Part shown: one piece after another, positions 15,548-24,792 of the stretch
Position numbering within the stretch: the first letter of the stretch is position 1
Layout: each line of letters opens with the position of its first letter
Assembly: GCF_019351405.1 (NCBI RefSeq)
Contig: NZ_JAHWZX010000002.1
Coordinates: 124,001-188,000, forward strand
Origin: Stakelama flava
GTDB lineage: Bacteria > Pseudomonadota > Alphaproteobacteria > Sphingomonadales > Sphingomonadaceae
Length of the DNA: 64,000 nucleotides
Direction of reading: 5' to 3'
Notes under the pieces: generated by a model
The model's database searches: none
What the model saw: only the letters and a program-made list of their open reading frames with translations
What the model was told of the DNA's origin: nothing
Translations under genes and position numbers: made by a program

Positions 15548-16908
15548 CCGGGCAGCATCACGGTCTTCATGTTCATGAATTCGTACATACCCCATGGGCC
15601 GAGTTCACGGCCATAGCCCGACAGCTTGACGCCACCGAACGGCGCTTCGGGAGCGGAAGCCAGCATCTGGTTCACCGCGGTCATCCCGGCGGCGATATCG
15701 CGTTCGAAGCGATCCTGTTCGCCGCTGTCGTTGGTCCAGACGCTGGAACCGAGGCCATAGGGAATATCGTTGGCGAGTGCGATCGCGTCGTCGATGTCAG
15801 TGACACGAAACAGCATCGCGACCGGGCCGAACACTTCCTCACGCGCAACATCGGCATTGCGCGGGACGCCGGTGAGCACGCCCGCGCTCATATAAGCGCC
15901 CGGCGAATCGAGTTTTTCGCCGCCGAATTCCAGCGTCGCTCCGGCCTTTTTCATGCGGCCCAACTGATCGAGCACGGTATCGCGCTGATCAAAGCTGGAA
16001 AGCGGTCCCATATCGCTTTCCTCATCCATCGGGTCGCCCGCCTTTACCGCTTTCATCGCTTCGAAAAACTTCGCGGCGAAGGCGTCGTAGACATCGGCAT
16101 GGACAATCATCCGCTTGCCGCAGATGCACGACTGGCCCGTATTCTGGATGCGCGCGGTCACCGCCTGTTCGGCGGCCTTGTCGATATCGGCGGACGGCAT
16201 GACGATGAACGGGTCGGAGCCGCCCAGTTCGAGCACGACTTTTTTAAGGTGCTTGCCCGCCGTTTCGGCAACCTTCGCCCCCGCGCCCTCACTGCCGGTA
16301 AGCGTGACGGCGACGACGCGCTTGTCGGCGATGACCTTTTCGACCGCGTCCGATTTGATCGCCAGATTCTGGAACAGGCCGTCCGGCCCGCCCGCCTTTT
16401 TCACCATCTCCTCCAGCGCGGCGGCAACGCCCTGCGTGATGGATGCGTGTTTGAGGAGGCCGACATTGCCCGCCATGATCGCGGGGGCCATGAAGCGCAC
16501 GACCTGCCAATAAGGGAAGTTCCACGGCATCACCGCCAGCACCGGCCCCAGCGGCAGCCAGCGGGTTCGCGCCGATCCCTTTGACACCGCGACATCTTCG
16601 CCTTCCAGAAAAGAGGGGCCGTGTTCTGCATAATGGCGAAAGGCGGCGGCGCATTTTTCCACTTCCGCGATCGAGGATTTCAGCGTCTTTCCCATTTCCC
16701 GCGTGGCAATTTCGGCAAGCCGCCGCTTATCCGCCTCGAATGCATCGGCAAGGCGGCCGAGCAGCGCGGTGCGCGTGTCGAGCGAACTGACCCGCCATTC
16801 GCGAAACGTGCTCTGCGCGCGCGCCAGCGTCGCCTCCACGGCCGCGTCGTCCATTTCCGCAATTGCGTCCAGTTTCTCGCCGGTTGCCGGATTGACGCGT
16901 TCGAACAT
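15544..16908 (-). CDS. NAD(P)-dependent aldehyde dehydrogenase, succinate-semialdehyde dehydrogenase-like
   Basis: The protein has 454 residues. It shows the ALDH catalytic set: the oxyanion Asn in MPWNFPYWQ, the general-base Glu in LELGGSDPF, and the nucleophile Cys in NTGQSCICGKRM. The short N-terminus and the GQSCI context fit the Sad/GabD2-like succinate-semialdehyde branch, which oxidises succinate semialdehyde to succinate. Other aldehydes are possible. It is first in a two-gene operon with the MFS transporter (ATGA overlap) and is divergent from xseB. No GABA transaminase gene is nearby. Confidence 0.85.
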   Translation of the reverse strand: MFERVNPATGEKLDAIAEMDDAAVEATLARAQSTFREWRVSSLDTRTALLGRLADAFEADKRRLAEIATREMGKTLKSSIAEVEKCAAAFRHYAEHGPSFLEGEDVAVSKGSARTRWLPLGPVLAVMPWNFPYWQVVRFMAPAIMAGNVGLLKHASITQGVAAALEEMVKKAGGPDGLFQNLAIKSDAVEKVIADKRVVAVTLTGSEGAGAKVAETAGKHLKKVVLELGGSDPFIVMPSADIDKAAEQAVTARIQNTGQSCICGKRMIVHADVYDAFAAKFFEAMKAVKAGDPMDEESDMGPLSSFDQRDTVLDQLGRMKKAGATLEFGGEKLDSPGAYMSAGVLTGVPRNADVAREEVFGPVAMLFRVTDIDDAIALANDIPYGLGSSVWTNDSGEQDRFERDIAAGMTAVNQMLASAPEAPFGGVKLSGYGRELGPWGMYEFMNMKTVMLPG

Positions 16909-16997
16909 GATGAAATGCCTCCTGATATGTTGCCGGGTGAACGTGCCGGGGCAAGTGGGAGTTGCAATCTCATCGCGTGCCGGGCCATAGCGCTGGC

Positions 16998-17243
16998 ATG
17001 GCTGAAGAGCGTGACATATCGGAACTGTCCTTCGAAGAGGCGCTGAAGGAGCTTGAGCGCATCGTCGGGCGGCTGGAAAGCGGCGAGGCGGCGCTTGAGG
17101 AAGCGATCAGGCTGTACGAACGCGGCGATGCGCTTCGCCGCCGCTGCGCCGACCGGCTGGACGCCGCGCAGGCGCGGATCGAGGCGATCCGGCTGGATGC
17201 CGAGGGCAGGCCCGCCGCAACCCAGCCGTTCGACGCGGAATAG
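16998..17243 (+). CDS. xseB: Exodeoxyribonuclease VII small subunit
   Basis: The protein has 81 residues. [34 protein letters not shown] is split by the XseB family pattern of two amphipathic helices, and the length is typical. It partners with XseA to degrade single-stranded DNA. I chose the ATG at 16998 because the longer frame from 16962 adds a non-conserved leader. The stop lies 4 bases before the GTG of ispA, the usual xseB-ispA order in bacteria. Confidence 0.93.
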   Translation: MAEERDISELSFEEALKELERIVGRLESGEAALEEAIRLYERGDALRRRCADRLDAAQARIEAIRLDAEGRPAATQPFDAE

Positions 17244-17247
17244 GCGG

Positions 17248-18147
17248 GTGGCCGAGGCTTCGCTCCTGCTCGCATCGGCATTGCGGACGATCGCGGCGGA
17301 TGTCGATGCGCAGTTCGACGCGCTGCTGCCGGTGCCCGCCGATCCGCGCGCGGGGCTGTACCGGGCGATGCGCCATGCGGCGATCGGCGGCGGCAAGCGG
17401 CTTCGCCCGCTGCTGGTCAACGCCACGGCGAGATTGTTCGATGCCGACCCGCTTCAGGCACTTCGCGTCGGCACCGCAATCGAATGCATCCATGTCTATT
17501 CGCTGATCCATGACGACCTGCCCGCGATGGACGACGACGATATGCGCCGGGGAAAGCCCACGGTGCACAAGGCGTTCGATGAAGCGACGGCGGTGCTGGC
17601 GGGCGATTGCCTTCATGCGCTGGCGTTCGAGGTGCTGTCGCATGAAGCAACGCATCGCGATTCCCATGTCCGTGCCGAACTGGTGTTCGAACTGGCCCGC
17701 GCCGCCGGCCCTGCCGGGATGGCGGGCGGACAGATGATGGACCTGAAGGCGGAGGGTGCGAGTTTCGACCTGCCCACCGTCACCCGGTTGCAGGCGATGA
17801 AGACCGGCGCGCTGATTTCCTGCGCGGTCGAATCGGGCGCGATACTGGGCCGGGTGCCGCCCGATGCGCGAACGGCGGTGCGCGGCTATGCCCATGATAT
17901 CGGCCTCGCCTTTCAAATCGCGGACGACATACTGGATGTCGAGGGCGATGAGGAACTGGCGGGAAAGAAACTGCGCAAGGACGGCGATGCGGGCAAGGAA
18001 ACCTTCCTGTCTCTGCTCGGGCTGGAACGTGCGCGCGAACAGGCGGCCATGCTGGTCGATCAGGCGATCGAGCATCTTCGCGATTTCGGGAACGAAGCGG
18101 ACCTGCTGCGCGACATTGCGCGCTTTACGCTGGAACGCGACCGGTGA
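17248..18147 (+). CDS. ispA: Polyprenyl diphosphate synthase (farnesyl/geranylgeranyl diphosphate synthase)
   Basis: The protein has 299 residues from a GTG at 17248. The first Asp-rich motif DDLPAMDDDD (about residues 88-97) is followed by MRRGKPTVHK. The second Asp-rich motif FQIADDILDVEGDEE lies near residue 230, and GGKRLRPLL near residue 48 binds isopentenyl diphosphate. These define short-chain trans-prenyltransferases that condense IPP with DMAPP/GPP/FPP in the cytoplasm. The position after xseB is the classical ispA place. Product length (C15 or C20) cannot be fixed from these motifs alone. Confidence 0.93.
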   Translation: MAEASLLLASALRTIAADVDAQFDALLPVPADPRAGLYRAMRHAAIGGGKRLRPLLVNATARLFDADPLQALRVGTAIECIHVYSLIHDDLPAMDDDDMRRGKPTVHKAFDEATAVLAGDCLHALAFEVLSHEATHRDSHVRAELVFELARAAGPAGMAGGQMMDLKAEGASFDLPTVTRLQAMKTGALISCAVESGAILGRVPPDARTAVRGYAHDIGLAFQIADDILDVEGDEELAGKKLRKDGDAGKETFLSLLGLERAREQAAMLVDQAIEHLRDFGNEADLLRDIARFTLERDR

Positions 18148-18180
18148 CGCACCGCCCCGCATGATGGGAGAGACTTTCGA

Positions 18181-18687
18181 ATGACCACTCGCACCGGCGT
18201 TTATCCCGGCACGTTCGATCCGATCACGCTGGGCCATATGGACATCATCGCGCGCGCCGCGCGGCTGGTCGACCGGCTGGTGATCGGCGTGACCACCAAT
18301 CCGTCGAAAAACCCGATGTTCACGCTGGAAGAACGCATGGAGATGGTCCGGCGCGAGGTCGATCAACTGGAAGGCGATGTGCGCGTCGTCAGCTTCGATG
18401 CGTTGCTGATGGATTTCGCCGAGCGCGAGGGCGCATCGATGATCGTGCGCGGCCTGCGCGCCGTCGCCGATTTCGAATATGAATATCAGATGGCGGGGAT
18501 GAACCAGCAGCTCAACGACCGGATCGAAACGGTTTTCCTGATGGCGGACGTGTCGTTGCAACCGATCGCCAGCCGTCTTGTAAAGGAAATCGCGATGTTC
18601 GGAGGCGATATTCACAAGTTCGTAAGCCCCGCGGTTCGCGACGAAGTGGAGGCGCGGGTGACGAAAATCGGTCGCAAGGGCAGTTGA
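18181..18687 (+). CDS. coaD: Pantetheine-phosphate adenylyltransferase
   Basis: The protein has 168 residues, the standard length. TGVYPGTFDPITLGHMDII contains the nucleotidyltransferase TxGH signature, and MIVRGLRAVADFEYEYQMA is the conserved substrate-binding stretch. It converts 4'-phosphopantetheine and ATP to dephospho-CoA, the penultimate step of CoA synthesis. It follows ispA by 33 bases and is preceded by GGGAGA, so it is probably in the same transcript. Confidence is high because both motifs and length agree. Confidence 0.96.
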   Translation: MTTRTGVYPGTFDPITLGHMDIIARAARLVDRLVIGVTTNPSKNPMFTLEERMEMVRREVDQLEGDVRVVSFDALLMDFAEREGASMIVRGLRAVADFEYEYQMAGMNQQLNDRIETVFLMADVSLQPIASRLVKEIAMFGGDIHKFVSPAVRDEVEARVTKIGRKGS

Positions 18688-18776
18688 GCCGCGAAAGGCC
18701 GCCCATTCACATTGGCGCAAGCGCGAATATGGTTTAAGCGCCGGGATACTGGTTTCAGCGGGTTTTTGGGGAAGTC

Positions 18777-19454
18777 ATGCGTTTTATCGGGTTTCTGGTC
18801 GCGCTGATCGCGACGATGGTGGCGATTCCGGCGTTCGCGCAGCAACATACCATTGCGTCGACGCACAGCGAAAAGGCACCCGAAACAACGGACAAGGAAA
18901 ATCTGTGGCTGCTCGACCTGTCGACCGGCGGGCGAGTGACGATCCTGCTTCGCCCCGATGTCGCGCCCAAGATGGTCGAACGGATCAAGACGCTGACCCG
19001 GCGGCATTTTTATGACGGCACGATCTTTCACCGTGTGACCGACCGGCCGCTGCCGATCGCGCAGGGCGGCGATCCGACCGGAACAGGAACGGGCGATTCG
19101 GACCTTCCCGACGTACCGGCGGAATTCAACTATCTACCGCATGCGCGCGGCGCGGTGGCGGCGGCGCGCACGGCGGACGAAAACAGCGCGAACAGCCAGT
19201 TCTACATCATGTTCCGCCCGGCCTTGTCGCTCGACAAGCGCTACACCGTTTTCGGCCGCGTCATCGACGGGATGGAATATGTCGATCAGATCCATCGCGG
19301 CGAACCGCCCAAGGACCCGTCGCGCGTGCTGCATGCCTATATCGCGTCGGACAATCCCCCGCCCTATCAGCCGGCACCGGCAACGGCACAGAGCGCACCG
19401 ACGCTGGGCGATGGTGGTGACCTGACCCTGCCGCCGAAGAAACCGGCAGAGTGA
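18777..19454 (+). CDS. Exported cyclophilin-type peptidyl-prolyl cis-trans isomerase
   Basis: The protein has 225 residues. A signal peptide ([19 protein letters not shown]) is followed by a cyclophilin domain with [23 protein letters not shown], and the late NSQFYIMF and [12 protein letters not shown] motifs. The catalytic Arg is in FHRV. Its likely place is the periplasm, where it isomerises X-Pro bonds of folding exported proteins. A low-complexity Pro/Ala C-terminus follows. It lies 10 bases upstream of queA and may be cotranscribed, a common pairing in sphingomonads. Confidence 0.9.
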   Translation: MRFIGFLVALIATMVAIPAFAQQHTIASTHSEKAPETTDKENLWLLDLSTGGRVTILLRPDVAPKMVERIKTLTRRHFYDGTIFHRVTDRPLPIAQGGDPTGTGTGDSDLPDVPAEFNYLPHARGAVAAARTADENSANSQFYIMFRPALSLDKRYTVFGRVIDGMEYVDQIHRGEPPKDPSRVLHAYIASDNPPPYQPAPATAQSAPTLGDGGDLTLPPKKPAE

Positions 19455-19464
19455 CGAACGCGCG

Positions 19465-20490
19465 ATGCGCGTCGACGATTTCGATTTCGAGCTTCCCCCC
19501 GAACGGATCGCGCTGAGGCCGGCCACCCCGCGCGATGCCGCGCGGATGCTGGTGCTGGATGGCGATGCGACGCTGGACCGGGGGGTCGCCGACCTGCCCG
19601 ATATGCTGCGCGCGGGCGATTGCCTGATTTTCAATGACACACGGGTCATCCCGGCGCAGCTTGAGGGCGTCCGGGGCGAGGCGAAGATCGGCGCGACGCT
19701 TCACAAGCGCGAAGGGCCGCGCCGCTGGCGCGCATTCATCCGCAACGCCAAAAGACTGCGCGACGGCGACACCATCGATTTCGGTCAAAAGGTATATGCG
19801 ACCGCATCGGATCGTGGTGCGGACGGCAGCTTCGCGCTGGATTTCGCTGGCAACGAACCGGTCGAATGGCTGCTTCAGCGCGCCGGGCATATGCCGTTGC
19901 CGCCCTATATCGCGTCGAAGCGTCCGACCGACGAACGCGATGCGGATGATTATCAGACGATGTTCGCGCGCGAGGCGGGTGCCGTCGCCGCACCCACCGC
20001 CGCGCTGCATTTCACGCAAGCGCTGATCGAGCGGCTGAACGCAGCCGATATCGGCACTGCGACGTTGACCCTGCATGTCGGCGCGGGGACGTTCCTGCCG
20101 GTAAAGGCGGACGATACCGACGATCATGTCATGCACGCCGAATGGGGCCGGATCGACACCGCCACCGCCGATCGGCTGAACGCGGTACGCAAGCGCGGCG
20201 GACGGCTGATCGCGGTCGGCACGACGAGCCTTCGCCTGATCGAAAGCGCGGCGGGCGAGGACGGGGTCATCCGCCCGTTCGAAGGCGATACCGCGATCTT
20301 CATCACCCCCGGCTATCGCTTTCGCGGGATCGACGGGCTGATGACCAATTTCCACCTTCCGCGATCGACATTGTTCATGCTGGTGTCAGCGCTGATGGGA
20401 TTGGAGCGGATGCAGGGCGCCTATGCCCATGCCATACGCGAAGGCTATCGCTTCTACAGCTATGGGGACGCATCGCTGCTGCTGCCCTGA
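19465..20490 (+). CDS. queA: tRNA preQ1(34) S-adenosylmethionine ribosyltransferase-isomerase
   Basis: The protein has 341 residues, the normal QueA length. It opens [18 protein letters not shown] and contains [27 protein letters not shown] and [12 protein letters not shown], with the late [18 protein letters not shown]. QueA transfers and rearranges the ribose of SAM onto preQ1 in tRNA to make epoxyqueuosine. The partner tgt, often next to queA, is not here. queE and queC occur at 33-34 kb. The upstream cyclophilin gene is 10 bases away. Confidence 0.96.
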   Translation: MRVDDFDFELPPERIALRPATPRDAARMLVLDGDATLDRGVADLPDMLRAGDCLIFNDTRVIPAQLEGVRGEAKIGATLHKREGPRRWRAFIRNAKRLRDGDTIDFGQKVYATASDRGADGSFALDFAGNEPVEWLLQRAGHMPLPPYIASKRPTDERDADDYQTMFAREAGAVAAPTAALHFTQALIERLNAADIGTATLTLHVGAGTFLPVKADDTDDHVMHAEWGRIDTATADRLNAVRKRGGRLIAVGTTSLRLIESAAGEDGVIRPFEGDTAIFITPGYRFRGIDGLMTNFHLPRSTLFMLVSALMGLERMQGAYAHAIREGYRFYSYGDASLLLP

Positions 20491-20587
20491 ATCGGGGCGG
20501 CAACAATTTGTTACCATTGCGTGAAAATCGCGAAACAAGCGTCGCTTAGCTGCCCCGTGCATAGATATTTGCACTGGAGCAGTCCGC

Positions 20588-20827
20588 ATGATTTCGATTT
20601 TCGTCGCAATGGCGCTTCCCGCGCCCGCCGCGCTTTGCCACCCCGAACCGATGAAGGCGATCGCCTGCACCCGGAACCGCGATACGCCTGTGGTGCGCGC
20701 AGTCACGCCTGCATGCCATCCCGATCCCGCCAAAGCGCGCACCTGCGCCGCGGCGGGCCTGTTGGCGCGCGCCGATATGCCGGATCGCGATGCCGGCGGG
20801 CGCGTCCAGTCGCGCGGCGACGACTGA
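20588..20827 (+). CDS. Small exported protein with duplicated Cys-His motif (hypothetical)
   Basis: The frame encodes 79 residues from ATG 20588, with GGAG about 9 bases upstream. The first 16 residues (MISIFVAMALPAPAA) look like a short export signal. The rest has four cysteines at 17, 27, 43 and 53, placed in two copies of CHP[ED]PxKAxxC that start 26 residues apart. The copies use different synonymous codons (CAC/CAT, CCG/CCC, AAG/AAA), which points to selection on protein sequence. No family is recognised. It ends 41 bases before a CDF metal exporter on the same strand, so a metal-related role is possible. Confidence 0.5.
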   Translation: MISIFVAMALPAPAALCHPEPMKAIACTRNRDTPVVRAVTPACHPDPAKARTCAAAGLLARADMPDRDAGGRVQSRGDD

Positions 20828-20868
20828 TGCGCTAGTATCACCTGCCGCGCTCGCCTTATGTCAGGAAC

Positions 20869-21840
20869 ATGAGCGCGAATCACAGCCATGGTCATTCGCA
20901 TGGTCATGCCCATCACCACGGGCATGACCATAATCACGCATTGGGCCATGCCCATGCGCACGTGCCCGCGGATTTCGGCCGCGCCTTCGCCATCGGTGCG
21001 ATCCTGAACATCGGTTTCGTGGTGGTGGAGGGCGGCGCCGGGCTGATCTGGGGATCGATGGCGCTGCTCGCCGATGCCGGACACAATCTGTCCGACGTGC
21101 TGGGCCTGCTGATCGCCTGGGCGGGGGCCGAACTGACGAAGCGACCGCCGTCAAAGCGCTTCACCTATGGCTTGCGCGGGTCATCGATCCTCGCGGCGCT
21201 GGGCAATACGCTGCTGCTGATGATCGCGGTGGGGGCGATCCTGCTCGAAACCATCCAGAGGCTCGCAGATCCGCCGCCGGTCGCCGGCGGCATGGTGATG
21301 ATCGTCGCGGCGGTCGGCATCGTCATCAACGGGGTGACCGCGTGGCTGTTCGCAAGCGGACGAAAGGGCGACGTCAATATTCGCGGCGCATTCGTTCACA
21401 TGGCAGCCGATGCGATGGTGTCGGCGGGCGTGGTGATCGGCGGCGCGCTGATCCTGTGGACCGGGGCCGCATGGATCGACCCGGTGGTGAGCCTGATCAT
21501 CGTCGCGGTGATCGTGTGGAGCAGCTGGGGCCTGTTCCGCACCTCGATCGGAATGGCGCTGCAGGCGGTGCCGCCGGGCATCGACCATGACGCGGTGATG
21601 GAGACGCTGCACATGCTGCCGGGGGTCGCGCACATCCATGACCTGCATATCTGGCCGATGAGCACCACCGAATCGGCGCTGACCGCACATCTGTACATGC
21701 CTGCCGGGCATCCGGGGGATGCGTTCCTGATCGCGCTTCAGGAACGGTTGCTGCACGATTTCGGCATCGATCATATCACGATCCAGATCGAGGTGAGCGA
21801 AAATGCCGGGTGCCGGATGCACGGCGAACAGACGGTTTAA
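20869..21840 (+). CDS. Cation diffusion facilitator family transporter (Zn/Co/Cd efflux)
   Basis: The protein has 323 residues. The N-terminus carries a His-rich tail (HSHGHSHGHAHHHGHDHNH, residues about 5-23) of the kind that feeds metal to CDF pumps. Six membrane helices follow. The metal-site residues appear as DAGHNLSD in helix 2 and HMAADAMVS in helix 5, which is HxxxD as in Zn/Cd-type CDFs. The C-terminal cytoplasmic domain has IHDLHIWPM, the dimer metal-sensing motif. It exports divalent metal in exchange for protons. It probably follows the small Cys-repeat gene in one transcript. Confidence 0.93.
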   Translation: MSANHSHGHSHGHAHHHGHDHNHALGHAHAHVPADFGRAFAIGAILNIGFVVVEGGAGLIWGSMALLADAGHNLSDVLGLLIAWAGAELTKRPPSKRFTYGLRGSSILAALGNTLLLMIAVGAILLETIQRLADPPPVAGGMVMIVAAVGIVINGVTAWLFASGRKGDVNIRGAFVHMAADAMVSAGVVIGGALILWTGAAWIDPVVSLIIVAVIVWSSWGLFRTSIGMALQAVPPGIDHDAVMETLHMLPGVAHIHDLHIWPMSTTESALTAHLYMPAGHPGDAFLIALQERLLHDFGIDHITIQIEVSENAGCRMHGEQTV

Positions 21841-21913
21841 GGGTGCGCCCCACTGGCGTCATCGACGCGCATCGCCTAGGGGGACGGCTTCCAATCGAAC
21901 TACGGGATGACCC

Positions 21914-23014
21914 ATGGGTTTTCGTTGCGGCATCGTCGGCCTGCCCAATGTCGGCAAATCGACGCTTTTCAACGCGCTGACCGAAACGGCGGCGGCGCAG
22001 GCGGCCAATTATCCGTTCTGCACGATCGAACCGAATGTCGGACAGGTCGCGGTTCCCGACCCCCGGCTGGACAAGCTGGCGGAAGCGGCGGGATCGGCGA
22101 AGAAGATCGAAACGCAGCTTGCTTTCGTCGACATTGCCGGGCTGGTGCGCGGCGCAAGCAAGGGCGAAGGGCTGGGTAACCAGTTCCTCGGCAATATTCG
22201 CGAGGTGGACGCGATCGTCCATGTGCTTCGCTGTTTCGAAAATGACGATATCCAGCATGTCGACAATCATGTCGATCCGATCGCCGATGCCGAGACGGTC
22301 GAGACCGAGTTGATGCTTTCCGATCTGGAAAGTCTGGAAAAGCGCGTGCCGAACCTTCAGAAAAAGGGCCAGGGCGGCGACAAGGAAGCGAAAGCCGCCG
22401 CCACCGTGCTCGGCCGCGCGCTCGACCTGCTGCGCGATGGAAAGCCTGCCCGGCTTACGGAAGCGAACGATCCGGAAGAGGCGCGCATCCTGGAACAGGC
22501 GCAACTGCTGACCGCCAAGCCGGTGCTGTATGTATGCAACGTCAATGAGGATGAAGCCGCCAACGGCAATGCCTATTCGGCGAAAGTGTTTGAAAAGGCA
22601 AAGGCCGAAGGCGCCGAGGCCGTGGTCGTATCCGCCGCGATCGAGGCGGAGATCGCGACGATGGAGCCGGACGAGCGCGGCGAGTTCCTGAACGAGCTGG
22701 GGCTGGAGGAAACCGGCCTGGCCCGTGTGATCCGGGCAGGATATAAACTCCTGAACCTCCTTACTTTTTTCACCGCCGGGCCAAAGGAAGCGCGCGCCTG
22801 GACCGTGGAAGCGGGATCGAAGGCGCCGCAGGCGGCCGGTGTCATCCATACCGATTTCGAACGCGGTTTCATCCGTGCCGAAACCATCGCGTTCGACGAT
22901 TATGTCACGCTGGGCGGCGAAGCGGGCGCGCGCGATGCGGGCAAGCTGCGCGCCGAGGGCAAGGAATATGTCGTGCAGGACGGCGACGTACTGCTGTTCC
23001 GCTTCAACGTCTGA
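21914..23014 (+). CDS. ychF: Redox-regulated ATPase YchF (Obg-like)
   Basis: The protein has 366 residues. The G1 motif [15 protein letters not shown] is at residues about 8-22 and the switch region [19 protein letters not shown] is conserved. The NVNED segment replaces the NKxD of GTPases, consistent with ATP preference. The C-terminal TGS domain holds [11 protein letters not shown] and ends [12 protein letters not shown], the family hallmark. YchF/OLA1 binds ribosomes and influences stress responses. It stands alone between the CDF exporter and a MaoC-type dehydratase. Confidence 0.96.
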   Translation: MGFRCGIVGLPNVGKSTLFNALTETAAAQAANYPFCTIEPNVGQVAVPDPRLDKLAEAAGSAKKIETQLAFVDIAGLVRGASKGEGLGNQFLGNIREVDAIVHVLRCFENDDIQHVDNHVDPIADAETVETELMLSDLESLEKRVPNLQKKGQGGDKEAKAAATVLGRALDLLRDGKPARLTEANDPEEARILEQAQLLTAKPVLYVCNVNEDEAANGNAYSAKVFEKAKAEGAEAVVVSAAIEAEIATMEPDERGEFLNELGLEETGLARVIRAGYKLLNLLTFFTAGPKEARAWTVEAGSKAPQAAGVIHTDFERGFIRAETIAFDDYVTLGGEAGARDAGKLRAEGKEYVVQDGDVLLFRFNV

Positions 23015-23084
23015 GCGTTGCCGGGGGCGGCGGGTTGACGCCGTCGCCCTTGCCAAACGGCGCGGATACGCCGACACCCCTGCC

Positions 23085-23531
23085 ATGAAGTATTTTGAAG
23101 ACTTCGCGGTGGGCGAGCGTGAACAATTCGGCAGCTATTCGGTCACCGCCGAGGAAGTGGCCGAGTTCGCCGGCAAATATGATCCGCAGCCGTTTCACCT
23201 GTCCGACGAGGCGGCGGCGAAGACGCATTTCGGGCGGATTGCTGCCAGCGGCTGGCACACCTGTTCGATGACCATGGCGATGCTTGTCGCGCACATGAAG
23301 GATGACGCCCTTGCGAGCCGGGGCGCGGCGGGTATCGACGAGCTTCGCTGGCTGAAACCCGTTTATCCCGGCGATACGCTGCGCTGCGAAACCGCCGTGC
23401 TGGAACTTCGCCCGTCCCGTAGTCGCCCTGATATCGGCAGCGTGCGCAGTGAAATGAAGGTGTACAATCAGAACGACGAGGCGGTGATGCGCTTCGTATC
23501 GATCGCGCTTATCGCCCGGCGCACTGATTAG
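23085..23531 (+). CDS. MaoC-like (R)-specific enoyl-CoA hydratase family protein
   Basis: The protein has 148 residues in a single hotdog fold. The hydratase segment KYDPQPFHLSDEAAAKTHFGRIAASGWHT carries the Asp/His pair of the MaoC active site (D and H five residues apart, in DPQPFH). The start at ATG 23085 puts YFEDFAVGE at the N-terminus as in the family. Such proteins hydrate trans-2-enoyl-CoA or act on mesaconyl-like substrates. It overlaps the end of a convergent lipoprotein gene by 4 bases. Confidence 0.88.
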   Translation: MKYFEDFAVGEREQFGSYSVTAEEVAEFAGKYDPQPFHLSDEAAAKTHFGRIAASGWHTCSMTMAMLVAHMKDDALASRGAAGIDELRWLKPVYPGDTLRCETAVLELRPSRSRPDIGSVRSEMKVYNQNDEAVMRFVSIALIARRTD

Positions 23532-24130
23532 CGCGGGTCTGCCCGGCGATAGCGCCTGCGATTGCCGTCACTTTGCCTGCGATCGCCATCTACCCGGCTC
23601 CAGTCGCGCGCGTCTCCGTTTCTCCACTCGCGGCGAATATCGGAATCGTTGCGATCCCGGCGACTATCGGGCCGATCGGATCGGCTGCGATCGGGGTCGC
23701 GTCGTTGATAGTGATCATCGCGGTCACCACGATCATGTCGGCTGCCCGGATAATCGCGATTGCCGCGATAGCCGTCCCAGCGATCGCGCATATCGCGGCG
23801 CGGCCCGTGCCATGCCTGGCGGCGCTGCGTCCAATAACTGCGTTGACGATCGTTCCAGCGATAACGGCGATTGTAATTGTCGTACACGTAATAGCCGGTG
23901 CCGGGATAATAATAGCCGCCATAATATCCCCAATAGGGATCGCCATAGCCGTCATAATAGCCCGAGTAACCGGACCCGTAGCCATCATAATATCCGTCGT
24001 AATATCCGCCCGAACCATAGCCGACCGACACGCCCGAATAGCCGTACCCGTCCTCATAACAGCCTGTGAGCACCGTGGCCGCGCCCAGCGCGCAGGCGAT
24101 GGCGAGGATGCGTTTGGGTCGTGCGTTCAT
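23528..24130 (-). CDS. Tyr/Gly-rich lipoprotein with Arg/Asp-rich tail (hypothetical)
   Basis: The protein has 200 residues. The N-terminus is a lipoprotein signal with the lipobox LTGC (Cys at residue 24). Residues about 25-90 are dominated by Tyr and Gly in short YYDGY/GYY repeats. Residues about 90-200 are rich in Arg, Asp and Tyr (RDYPGSRHDRGDRDD-like stretches). This suggests a disordered or surface-interacting envelope protein. No enzymatic motif is visible and I know no characterised family. A pair of GTAAACG repeats spaced 11 bases lies 64-81 bp upstream. It converges on maoC with a 4-base overlap. Confidence 0.75.
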   Translation of the reverse strand: MNARPKRILAIACALGAATVLTGCYEDGYGYSGVSVGYGSGGYYDGYYDGYGSGYSGYYDGYGDPYWGYYGGYYYPGTGYYVYDNYNRRYRWNDRQRSYWTQRRQAWHGPRRDMRDRWDGYRGNRDYPGSRHDRGDRDDHYQRRDPDRSRSDRPDSRRDRNDSDIRREWRNGDARDWSRVDGDRRQSDGNRRRYRRADPR

Positions 24131-24193
24131 CGAAAGTCTCCAGGTGCCGGCTTCGGCAGGTCGCGCGAAACGCGCGCGCCAACGCCTTTGTCA

Positions 24194-24211
24194 GTAAACG
24201 AGATGTAAACG
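24194..24211. promoter_or_regulatory. Direct GTAAACG repeats spaced 11 bp, candidate response-regulator site
   Basis: GTAAACG occurs at 24194-24200 and again at 24205-24211 (plus strand), exactly 11 bases apart. They lie 64-81 bp upstream of the Tyr-rich lipoprotein. Eleven-base direct repeats are the footprint of OmpR-family regulators (PhoB, ChvI and others). Which regulator would bind is not known. Confidence 0.35.
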
Positions 24212-24243
24212 CGAGCGGTTCCCATGCCGCGCGGCGCGGGGGA

Positions 24244-24792
24244 TCAATCGCCTTCGAACGCGACCAGCGAAGAGACGCGGATGCTTTCCGCACGCAGCGC
24301 ATCGGCGCCACCGAGATCGGGAAGGTCGATGACGAACGCGGCCTGTTCGACAATCGCACCCGCCTTGCGCAGCAGGCGAACCGCAGCGCGCGCCGTGCCG
24401 CCCGTCGCGATCAGATCGTCGACCAGCAGCACCTTCGCCCCCGGTGCGCAGGCATCGGCATGGATCGTAATCCGGTCGGATCCGTATTCCAGCGTATAAT
24501 CCTCTGCAATCGTTGCTCCGGGCAGTTTGCCGTCCTTGCGGATCAACAGCACCCCCGCCCCCAGTGCGAGAGCAAGCGCGGGTGCGAAGACGAAACCGCG
24601 CGCCTCTATCCCCGCCACAAGGTCGATTTCGCCCTCTACCGTTTCCAGCAGTCGTTCGACCGACAAGGCAAGGCCCTGCGGGTCGAGCAGCAGCGTCGTG
24701 ATATCGCGAAACTGAATGCCCGGCTTCGGGAAGTCCGGAATGGTGCGGATGCGCCGACGGATATCCTCATTGGCGCGATCAAGTACGGTCAA
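24244..24792 (-). CDS. apt: Adenine phosphoribosyltransferase
   Basis: The protein has 182 residues from TTG at 24792, matching the usual 170-185. No ATG or GTG lies in a sensible position: the codons after the TTG encode TVLDRANEDIRRRIRTIPDF and include no other start. The TTG overlaps the cytochrome c1 stop as TTGA. FPKPGIQFRDIT and the PRPP motif VLLVDDLIATGGTA define the family. It makes AMP from adenine and PRPP. It follows the petABC genes on the same strand and so may be read through from them. Confidence 0.93.
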   Translation of the reverse strand: MTVLDRANEDIRRRIRTIPDFPKPGIQFRDITTLLLDPQGLALSVERLLETVEGEIDLVAGIEARGFVFAPALALALGAGVLLIRKDGKLPGATIAEDYTLEYGSDRITIHADACAPGAKVLLVDDLIATGGTARAAVRLLRKAGAIVEQAAFVIDLPDLGGADALRAESIRVSSLVAFEGD

